The translations under genes and the position numbers were made by a program. 14,625 bases of DNA from Larix sibirica. Taxonomy: Eukaryota; Streptophyta; Pinopsida; Pinales; Pinaceae. This document shows, piece by piece, positions 8,467 to 14,625 of the stretch. The DNA is taken from positions 1 to 14,625 of the forward strand of contig NWUY0300083805.1 of assembly GCA_004151065.3 (NCBI GenBank), written 5' to 3'. The notes under the pieces are model-generated. The model had not been told where the DNA came from and did no database searches. It saw only the letters and a list, made by a program, of their open reading frames with translations. The first letter of the stretch is position 1; the number at the start of each line of letters is the position of its first letter.

Positions 8467-9669
8467 CTACCAATATGCAACCTTCTTATTCCCTTTGAAA
8501 ATAGGGATTCCAAGATATATAAAATAATTCCAAGAGGGACAATCATCAAAGCCTGGGATCTGAGCTATTCTGGCTATCGTTCCTTTGGAGCAATTCCATC
8601 CATAAATTTTGGATTTCATTGAATTGACTTTTCCATCAGAGGCTTTGATAAAGATTGTTAATGCACCTTTGAATCTTTCTTCTATGATGGTGGAAGCTCC
8701 GCCAAGCAATATTGTGTCATCTACGAATTGAGTGTGGTTGACTGCTCTGACTCCTCTCGCAATCCTCGGTCCTTTTAGCTCCCCCAGCCCTTGAAGTTGA
8801 TGAAGCTTCTGACTCAGAGATTCAGCCACCAAAAGATATAGTAAGGGGTACATGGGGCACCCATTCCTTAGGCCTATAGTGGCTTGAAAGAAGTTTGTAG
8901 GCCTTCCATTAACAAGCGGGGCAATCCAAGTTTTGTTGATGCAAGATTTCACCCATCTAACGAATCTACTGGAAAAGCTGAATCTTTTCATAATTTCTAA
9001 TAAAAAGAAGTGGTTCACCCTGTCGAAAGCATTTTCCATATCCAACTTTATTGTCGTTCCCTGTTGTTTTATTTCCATACTGGAGTGTATAGCCTCATGT
9101 ACAATGATAATATTGTCTAGTATTTGACGACCAGCAATGAAACCGCCTTGGGATTCATAAATGAGGTTGCCCATTATTTTTTTCATTTGTGTAGCTACAA
9201 TCTTCGAGAGAATCTTATAGGAGGTGTTGCAGAGAGAGATAGGCCTAACTATTTCAATAGAATTTGGATTGTTTTCTTTCGGTATGAGAGCCGGAAAGGA
9301 GGAATTGGTGGCTCCCCCGATTTTATCCTTCTTCCTAGTCCAATGCAACATTCTCATCAAATCCTCTTTAATGATGTCCGAGGCAGCTCTAAAGATATTT
9401 ATGGTAAAGCCGTCTGGCCCTGGAGCTTTTTCCAGATGAAGAGACCAAATAAAATCTCTAATTTCATATTCAATAATTGGTTTATCAAGCTCGCGATTAT
9501 CAATTTCAGATATGAGAGAAGGAATACTTGCAAGCAGATCTTCCTGAGCTTCCAGATCAACCTCATTGTTGTCTGTGTAGAGCTTCTGAAAATGCTCCAA
9601 AGCATGATTTTTTAGCTCCTCTTGACCAACGATTCGATTTCCATTGTTGTCTTTCAACTCTTTGATCAA
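8467..9669 (-). pseudogene. LINE-B ORF2 reverse transcriptase domain
   Basis: A 400-codon open stretch carrying the whole RT palm: APGPDGFTINIF, RPISLCNTSYKILSKI, GGFIAGRQILDNIIIVHEAI, motif A KLDMENAFDRV, motif B GLRNGCPMYPLLY (usually RQGCPLSP), motif C FVDD at 8727-8716, and the GKVNSMKSKIYG and YLGIPIFKG motifs. All three catalytic Asp residues are present. In motif B the usual Gln reads Asn. It is the longest undamaged coding block in the window. The stop at 8469-8467 replaces a residue after AYW, and the frame resumes directly after it. Confidence 0.92.
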
Positions 9670-10007
9670 GTTGTAACTGAGCTGTGCTTTATCCTACTTA
9701 TTGAAATACTCTGTATTACTATCCCCCCTTTGAGCCATGTCTATCTGGATTTAATTCTCCAAAATTCCTCCTCATGCCTAGCAGCGCTAAGAATCCTAAT
9801 GTTAAGATCCTTTTCATGGTTTAAAGTGGAGATAGTGATCTCACTCTCTTCCATACTGTGATGAAGGGAAGCAAGTTCAGATTGAAGTGATCACTTAGTG
9901 AAGCCAGGATTTTTATACTTCGATTTGGCCCAAGTTTTTAAGATAGCACGCACAGCCCAGAGTTTACATTCCCAGATGTAACTAGGCGACCCATGAAAGG
10001 TGGAATT

Positions 10008-10802
10008 TCAAGTGTTTTGAATTAAGTTTAAAATATCTCCATCATGCAGCCATAAGGGGTTGAATCGAAACGGAATAGGCCCAATAATTTCAGGAACATA
10101 AATCGTCAAACAAATGGGCTTGTGATGAGAGATGGCTGACGAGAGAGCAAACGCAGCAAGAAGAAATTTTCTTAGGAGGAAAGAAGAACTTACCAAGAAC
10201 CTATCCAATCTAGCAGCTATGTGGCCTATACCTTCTCTTCTATTACTCCAGCTGCACTTTCCATTTTTCATTTCAATATCCAACAGATCTAATTCAGAAA
10301 TTAAGTCCTCCATCTTTTCCCTGTAGGGGTACCTGACCCTTGAGCCACCCCGTTTTTCTTGCTGATTTTTTGTGGTATTGAAGTCCCCCAAAATAATCAC
10401 ATATTTTCCCTGTAGATCATCTTTTAATTTTGACAGATCATTCCAGAACAAGTCTTTGTCCCTGTAATGTGTTGGACCATAAACATTGCAAATATAAGTA
10501 GAGTGTTGATTGTATTTTTCCTGAATTTCAAGTAGAATGCAATGCTGGCTTTCTTTATAAGATTTTATCGGGAAATTGCTAGAGAGAAATGTAGCAATGC
10601 CCCTAGAGGCTCCTTTAGAGATTTGGGCTTTTCCTTGACTGTCCTTCCAAAAGTGACGTGAGAGTGCTAAAGCCTCCATGTCTTTCATTTTTGTCTCTTG
10701 GAGTAGTAACAGGTCTGGTTTTTCATATTTTATCAAGTCTCCCAGTGCTTCTACTTTGCTAAAACCTCCCAGACCCCTGCAATTCCAGGAGACGAGTTTC
10801 AT
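10008..10802 (-). pseudogene. LINE-B ORF2 endonuclease (APE-like) domain
   Basis: An uninterrupted stretch of about 264 codons beginning MKLVSWNCRGLGG. Motifs follow in order: LLLLQETKMK, SRGIATFLSS, CNVYGPT, VIILGDFNTT, GKCSWSNRREG, IAARLDRFLVS and SHHKP. The final motif should be SDHxP. The codon at 10127-10125 is CAT in place of an Asp codon, so the catalytic Asp is lost although the rest of the frame is open. The GTG just upstream is part of the ORF1 overlap; the ATG at 10802 is the sensible eukaryotic start. Confidence 0.88.
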
Positions 10803-10804
10803 CA
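10800..10804 (-). promoter_or_regulatory. TGATG stop-start overlap between LINE-B ORF1 and ORF2
   Basis: The ORF1 stop TGA (10804-10802) shares its A with the ORF2 ATG (10802-10800), so ORF2 is in the -1 frame relative to ORF1. This geometry suits translation termination and re-initiation on one RNA, as shown for the insect LINE SART1 with a similar overlap. The mechanism here is inferred. Confidence 0.75.
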
Positions 10805-12000
10805 CTCCTTGCTAGATTGTGACCCTACTCGAGGTCTTCCATCCGGTTTTTCCCCTCCTAATTTTTTGTTGATTTGGAGTAGCTTTGTTTCTTCTATGAT
10901 TTTTTTCCTTCCCAATTCCAATTCCCTTTCTGCTTCCTGCCGCCGAAGATATCTCTGCAATTTTTTTCCCCTCGTATTTGGAATTAAAAGAAAATCCCGT
11001 GGATCCAAAGTCTCCTGGGACGACGAGGGTTTCGGGGAAAATATTTGTGGCACTACATTACTTTTTTTTACCCTATCCACCCAAGTGCCTCCAGGGATCG
11101 ACATTCCTTCCATAACTACCTCTGTCGTTTCCTTATGAGGGGAAGATATGGGGGAATCAATGGGAATGTGTGTTGCTACTGCCTCTTGTTCAGTCTCTGC
11201 GATAATCTGGGAAGGAATTTCCCCTTCCTCCATGGCCAATGTTTGAAATTGATTGTTGGTTGTTGCTTCTCTCTCTATCTTCCCCTTTTCTTTATTTTTC
11301 TCTAGATGTGGTCCAGTTGCTGCGGTAGTTGGCTGAACAGTTTTCCTCCCCCTCTTTGATTGCTTCCAACCTTCTTCGTGGTTCTGTTCCTGAGTTTCAA
11401 GTGCAGCTTTTGGGAAATTTTAAAAAAAATGGCCATACTCATGGCATTTCTTGCATTTAAAGGGTAGCTGCTCGTAGTAAACTTTATGCATATGTTCCCA
11501 ACCCTCCATTTACAAATTTACTACCTCAGGAAGATCTTTTTCTAAGTCAACTTCCACACAAATACAGGCACAGGAGAACAACGGCCCTTTGGGCTCTGCT
11601 TGGTCAATGAAAGTGCCGAGGGCGTTTTCTATAGCTTGCAAAGTTTCATCATTCCAGCAGTGAAGTGGAAGATGGGGGAGACGACCCAAACTGGTATTGT
11701 TGAGGGGACATCTTTTTCTTGATCAAAGGAAAGGCTCCAACGATTTAGATAAAGGCCACGAGTGCCCAGGAAGTAAGGCCCGCTTCTAAAAATGAGGTCT
11801 ATATCTACCTCGTGCTAAAAAAGAAAGTTGAAGAAACCCTTACCACAAAAACAGTGCTGCAGACCCTCGGAAATCAAGGGCATCCAATTTTTGTTAATCT
11901 AGGCATCCATGGTTTTGGGTGAAGGGCAAATCCCAATGAACTGACCAATCAAGCCTCTCTCACTCAGAGCTAGGGCTTTCAGACATGAAGTTGCGGACAT
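10802..12000 (-). pseudogene. LINE-B ORF1 (DUF4283/zinc-knuckle RNA-binding protein), broken
   Basis: The ATG at 12000-11998 starts MSATSCLKALALSERGLIGQ, leading straight into a DUF4283-like core (LIGQFIGICPSPKTMDA, GKGFFNF, SGPYFLGTRGLYLNRW). A frameshift near 11690 gives LPHLPLHCWNDETLQAIENA, CICVEVDLEKDLPEV, then LPFKCKKCHEYGHFF with a stop in place of the last residues of the knuckle. The final 145 codons are open and end RVGSQSSKE, TGA at 10804-10802. Stops sit after MDA, after NFLF, after VVNL and in the knuckle. A Pro-rich open frame upstream (12212-11979, with MDPPLEPN at 12152) may be an N-terminal extension in another frame. The product would coat the element RNA. Confidence 0.8.
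11414..11455 (-). other. Degenerate CCHC zinc knuckle in LINE-B ORF1
   Basis: CKKCHEYGHFF, a TAA stop, then NFP. The first two Cys and the His are intact. The fourth ligand, expected before the Pro, reads Phe. This aligns with CRRCHEYG...DYP of LINE-A and places both elements among plant LINEs with a CCHC ORF1. Confidence 0.75.
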
Positions 12001-12271
12001 GATCTGGATCTGAGGTGCAGTCGTTCGTTTACAAAGGCATCATTGGAGGAGGGGGGCGTCGACGGCGGTGGAGTTGCAGCTACCAGTGCTCTGAAGGCTA
12101 CATCGAGACAGTGCCGGTTCTCTTCCAGATTCGGCTCCAAAGGGGGGTCCATCGGGGCACCCTTGCAAACAGGAGGAGCCTGATCTCCAGGGGCCAACAC
12201 GCAGGGCAACACAGGTTAGCAAGCAACCCTAGCGGCAACCAGAGCTCGCGATTTTTGGTGAGAGATAAAAA
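12001..12271 (-). promoter_or_regulatory. LINE-B 5' leader
   Basis: The stretch is clearly richer in G and C than the AT-rich DNA to its right, which supports the boundary at 12271. It contains AACCCTA on the plus strand (12225-12231), a telo-box-like motif also seen in the LINE-A leader. It may hold an internal promoter. It may also include a Pro-rich N-terminal part of ORF1 (12152-11979) in a shifted frame. Confidence 0.5.
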
Positions 12272-12296
12272 AATTAAAGATTTTCCCACTAACATT
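12272..12296. repeat. LINE-B target-site duplication, 5'-side copy
   Basis: This is the second copy of the 25-bp repeat, next to the 5' end of LINE-B. The plus-strand junction at its outer edge reads CATT/AAGT (12293-12300), which resembles the TTTT/AA nick preference of L1-type endonucleases. The sequence beyond it changes at once to AT-rich DNA without coding potential. Confidence 0.8.
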
Positions 12297-12513
12297 AAGT
12301 ATTAGTAAGATCCTAATTGCAACATGACAACATCGTATGGTTGTTAATGCTAATCCATCTTTCTTTTTTATATTTTATATGATTATTGTTTGATGATGTA
12401 TAGTTTTATGACACTTTTGATTCAAAGTGTTAGTGATTTAGAAAATAACCAGTTTTGGAATTTGCTCACAGCAATTGTTTTAATTTGTTTAGTGTAAAAT
12501 ATCTTCTACAATA

Positions 12514-12548
12514 AATAATAAAAAGAAAGTTATATTAGAGATAATTGC
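12514..12548. repeat. Short direct repeat, copy 1
   Basis: The core GAAAGTTATATTAGAGATAA followed by TTGC recurs at 12596-12619 with one mismatch (C for T), both preceded by AATAAAAA. The copies are about 70 bp apart and mark a local duplication. Confidence 0.6.
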
Positions 12549-12580
12549 TTTAATAGTATTCTACTTAATAATAATAATAG

Positions 12581-12619
12581 ATTAATAAAAAGTTAGAAAG
12601 TTATATCAGAGATAATTGC
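12581..12619. repeat. Short direct repeat, copy 2
   Basis: This is the second copy of the repeat at 12514-12548, with a four-base insertion (GTTA) after the A run and one T-to-C difference. Confidence 0.6.
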
Positions 12620-12841
12620 AAGGATCCTACATTGTGTTGATGTTTAAAAGAATCCAACTCAAAGTTTATTAGTGCAATGTATAATTTTTAAATAATAATG
12701 TGAAAAATTGGAAAAACATGGATTAAGATGGATGAATAAATAAAACATAACACAAGTGTTTGGTAGAAATTTTCAAATTAGAATAAGAAAATAGTGTGCA
12801 CTAAAATGGTTTATGATCCATTATGTTGTGGGTTAATATAT

Positions 12842-12993
12842 ATCAGGTGTGGCTTAGTGGGTGGGATAGGGTATCACTATGTAAACCATCTAAGTTTAAA
12901 TCTTGATGAGTGTAGAGCTTTTGTGTCTATATGCATATGTGAAAGGAGGTATTTGATCTTTTATCATTGGTTTTCTCTTATCAATAAAAAAGA
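12842..12993 (+). mobile_element. Candidate tRNA-derived SINE
   Basis: The segment begins near TCAGGTGTGGCTTAGTGGGT, whose TGGCTTAGTGG fits the RNA polymerase III box A consensus. About 43 nt on, AGTTTAAATCT resembles a decayed box B. It ends in TCAATAAAAAAGA, an A-rich tail. The 9-bp sequence TTAATATAT flanks it on both sides (12833-12841 and 12994-13002), as expected for a target-site duplication, although such AT-rich words can match by chance. It is about 150 bp, a usual plant SINE size. A 67-codon frame across it is not considered a gene. Confidence 0.45.
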
Positions 12994-13046
12994 TTAATAT
13001 ATTTTTCATATACAAAATTGATCTAAATAAATGTTAGTAGATACTT

Positions 13047-13127
13047 TATCCTTTAAAAAAAAATATTATTATTATTAACTTATATCCTTTAAAAATAAAA
13101 CTATATATATTATTATTATCAACTTAT
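13047..13127. repeat. Imperfect tandem duplication (36 and 45 bp units)
   Basis: Two successive units start TATCCTTTAAAAA, pass through an ATT-repeat stretch and end AACTTA (13047-13082 and 13083-13127). The second is longer by an ACTATATAT-like insertion. It looks like a slippage product. Confidence 0.55.
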
Positions 13128-13341
13128 AAATTTCCATAGAATCTAATATGATTGATCAATATCAAATGTGTTATCGATTCCACTCCTCTTACCATATATT
13201 CCTTTAGTCCAAATAATTTAACATGCCATAATCCAAATATTTAAGTAATGATTGTTGAACCTAATTGATTATTCTTGCCTATCATTCATTGTATGTTTCT
13301 CATTCACCTCTTCACATATCAAGTGAGTTGGAAACTCTACC

Positions 13342-13488
13342 CAATATATGTATGCTCTTTTTAATTTAAGAATGGTTAATACCTTTAGGCAATATATGTA
13401 TGCTCTTTTTAATTTAAGAATGGTTAATACCTTTAAGTAATGTATGTATGCTCTTTTTATTAATTTAAGAATGCTTAATACCTTTAAG
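13342..13488. repeat. 48-bp minisatellite, three units
   Basis: Units are 13342-13389, 13390-13437 and 13438-13488. Each reads CAATATATGTATGCTCTTTT and onward to TTAATACCTTTAG. The first two differ at one position, while the third has a 3-bp insertion and a few substitutions. A start of a fourth unit (CAACATGCTCT) follows. Confidence 0.88.
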
Positions 13489-13683
13489 CAACATGCTCTA
13501 TAGAGTTTTTATTGTCAATAAAATATGGGGAGACCAAGGGAGACTTTGCATTCACGTTCTTATTGGAACTTATAGAATAATTATGTATTATAGTTTAGGG
13601 TTTTGCTTTTATGTTTTTTATTATTAATGGTATGTATGCTATTTATGTATTAATATAAATTTTGAAAATTAAATGTATATATA

Positions 13684-13790
13684 TAAGTTTAGTGGATTAG
13701 TTCAAGTGATTGAGTGTTGTAATTATCCTCACTGGGTTAGGTCCTGTAATCAAAGTCGATGATTTACTTTCAATACCATCCTTGAAATGA
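13684..13790 (+). mobile_element. Possible second SINE-like fragment
   Basis: TTAGTGGATTAGTTCAAGTG followed by ATTGAGTGTTGTAATTATCC and GGGTTAGGTCCTGTAATC resembles the head of tRNA-derived plant repeats, with a box-A-like TGGATTAGTTC and a weak box-B-like GGTTAGGTCC. TTGAAAATT occurs on both sides (13662-13670 and 13801-13809) but not tightly at the ends. The call is weak. Confidence 0.25.
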
Positions 13791-13827
13791 AGAAAAATAC
13801 TTGAAAATTTTCTTATAACATATTCCA

Positions 13828-13847
13828 ATATATATATATATATATAT
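13828..13847. repeat. (AT)10 microsatellite
   Basis: Ten uninterrupted AT units in AT-rich intergenic DNA. Confidence 0.9.
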
Positions 13848-14286
13848 CCTTTCTTAAAAATGATAATCAAATATTAAATATGTTATAGTATTGTAGATGA
13901 TAAACCTTATTCATATCGACTCAAATTCATATTATCATGTTAATTGTGAATGCTTTATCCAAATCTATGTTTTTGTGAACCATATTTACTCACATATCTT
14001 TTAATGAATGAGCATACTACCTTTAGCATTTCCCTTCCATAGAGGGAGCTAATTAGATTGTACAATAATTTTTTCTTTATGCATAAGATATAATGTAAGA
14101 AGAGGGATATGAGTTCATATTTTCTTTCTCAATGTTGCCCAATAATCATCATAAGTCTAAATGCTTAACAATTTTAAGCATATTAAAAAGTGTTTTATTA
14201 TTTAACATAATAAATGAATTTTAAAAAGGTTTATAGAATTTTTTTAATTTTTAAAATATTGATATGAAATATATTATATCATAGCC

Positions 14287-14300
14287 ATATATATATATAT
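14287..14300. repeat. (AT)7 microsatellite
   Basis: Seven uninterrupted AT units. Confidence 0.85.
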
Positions 14301-14422
14301 AATTGTAAACTATATTTTATATTAATTATAATTAATTTTTATAATATTTGTAAAGAAATATAAGATAAGTTAAAAATATTTTTAAAATGTTAATTTGTAA
14401 AAAACTTAATACAAATTTATTA

Positions 14423-14437
14423 ATGATGATGATGATG
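14423..14437. repeat. (ATG)5 microsatellite
   Basis: Five uninterrupted ATG units; no open frame of note runs through them. Confidence 0.85.
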
Positions 14438-14625
14438 TTTAACATTCATTGAAACCCTTTGGTCCATTGAATCTTAAGAGGAGATAAATAAATTACTTGT
14501 ATGTATGTAAACTTTGATTCCTATGAAAGAAAAGATAAAAAAGAAGCATTCATAGGTTCCCATAGTTTTGACAAGTTAGAAGATCATGGAGATTAGAGTT
14601 GTAGCAAAGATTAAGAAATTGCAAT

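Larger units (their letters stand above)
6527..10802 (-). pseudogene. LINE-B ORF2 (EN-RT-zf-RVT-RNase H polyprotein), broken
   Basis: The ATG at 10802-10800 overlaps the ORF1 stop (TGATG) and opens the endonuclease. The frame changes at a run of six C (plus strand 9723-9728) and again around 7750, and the last frame ends at TAA 6529-6527 after KVKKKVWIPCLC. Domain order is EN (10802-10008), linker, RT (about 9550-8470), post-RT segment (8466-7830), zf-RVT (7714-7430), connector, and RNase H (about 6980-6600), some 1,425 codons in total. In-frame stops include those at 10010-10008, near 9894, near 9748, 8469-8467, near 8300, 7830-7828, 7432-7430, 6961-6959 and 6628-6626. Most domain cores are otherwise well preserved. 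Confidence 0.9.
5298..12271 (-). mobile_element. LINE-B: apparently full-length L1-type LINE with three reading frames
   Basis: About 7 kb of minus-strand retrotransposon bounded by a 25-bp target-site duplication. The order is 5' leader, ORF1 (DUF4283-like domain plus knuckle), ORF2 (endonuclease, RT, zf-RVT, RNase H), an unrecognised third frame with a coiled coil, a 3' UTR and a short poly(A) tail. All frames are broken by stops and frameshifts. It differs in RT motif A (KLDMENAFDRV against KFDISKAYDK) and in its ORF1-ORF2 junction from LINE-A, so the pair is not a simple duplication. It inserted immediately upstream of LINE-A or in its leader, in the same orientation. Confidence 0.88.
12297..14625. 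other. AT-rich intergenic flank without genes
   Basis: There is no convincing coding frame in this stretch: stops are dense in all frames and the few short open frames have low-complexity or repeat-derived content. Visible structure is limited to a candidate SINE (12842-12993), a second SINE-like segment (about 13684-13790), a 48-bp minisatellite (13342-13488), two short duplications and simple AT and ATG repeats. This is the original insertion-site DNA on the 5' side of LINE-B. Confidence 0.7.

Noticed and set aside
9124-9615. 163-codon plus-strand open frame
   Set aside because: It is antisense to the well-conserved LINE-B reverse transcriptase and has no recognisable motif, so it is a shadow frame.
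10809-11138. 109-codon plus-strand frame
   Set aside because: Antisense to the open C-terminal part of LINE-B ORF1, which joins the zinc knuckle in one frame.
5273-12296. Long terminal repeats or a shared LINE 5' terminus as explanation of the 25-bp repeat
   Set aside because: The match stops at 25 bp, the leaders inside are not alike, and the proteins are LINE-type with no integrase or protease. A target-site duplication fits better.
12794-12997. 67-codon plus-strand frame in the flank
   Set aside because: It coincides with the candidate SINE and has no protein-like composition or homology that I recognise.
1-14625. Bacterial-style systems, CRISPR, rRNA or tRNA genes, viral genes
   Set aside because: No spaced repeats, no conserved RNA gene sequence, and all clear coding matches are plant LINE proteins. 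The RT and endonuclease are retrotransposon proteins, not viral ones.
14038-14625. Possible gene remnant at the right edge
   Set aside because: All frames are short and AT-biased; I see no motif or splice-like structure that supports a gene.

Overview
The window is nuclear plant DNA made mostly of two old, decayed non-LTR retrotransposons (L1-type LINEs), both on the minus strand and lying head to tail, followed by AT-rich intergenic DNA. No intact host gene, rRNA, tRNA or CRISPR array is visible. The plant assignment rests on the LINE proteins: an ORF1 with a DUF4283-type domain and a zinc knuckle, an ORF2 ordered endonuclease, reverse transcriptase, zf-RVT zinc motif, and a plant-LINE RNase H at the end of the second copy. 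The style of the elements suggests a large-genome seed plant, perhaps a gymnosperm, but that is a low-confidence inference.

LINE-A (1 to about 5272, minus) starts with a short 5' leader containing a telo-box, then a broken ORF1 (5171-3768), then ORF2 from 3749, which runs off the left edge after the zf-RVT motif. ORF2 needs two frameshifts and many in-frame stops to be read through, but the RT catalytic motifs are still present.

LINE-B (5298-12271, minus, about 7 kb) appears complete. It is bounded by a 25-bp target-site duplication (5273-5297 and 12272-12296, 22 of 25 identical), with a short poly(A) tail (T run on the plus strand) next to the left copy and a TT/AA-like junction at the right copy. 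It has a 5' leader, ORF1 (12000-10802), ORF2 (10802-6527) with EN, RT, zf-RVT and RNase H, and then a third, unrecognised reading frame (6481-5671) coding for a compact domain and a long coiled coil, followed by a 3' UTR. ORF1 and ORF2 overlap as TGATG. LINE-B landed just upstream of, or within, the 5' end of LINE-A. The two copies are different lineages, judging by their RT motif A and ORF1-ORF2 junctions.

The right flank (12297-14625) is AT-rich. It holds a candidate tRNA-derived SINE with box A/B-like motifs and a 9-bp flanking repeat, a 48-bp minisatellite of three units, several short duplications and simple repeats. The most interesting item is the third reading frame of LINE-B.
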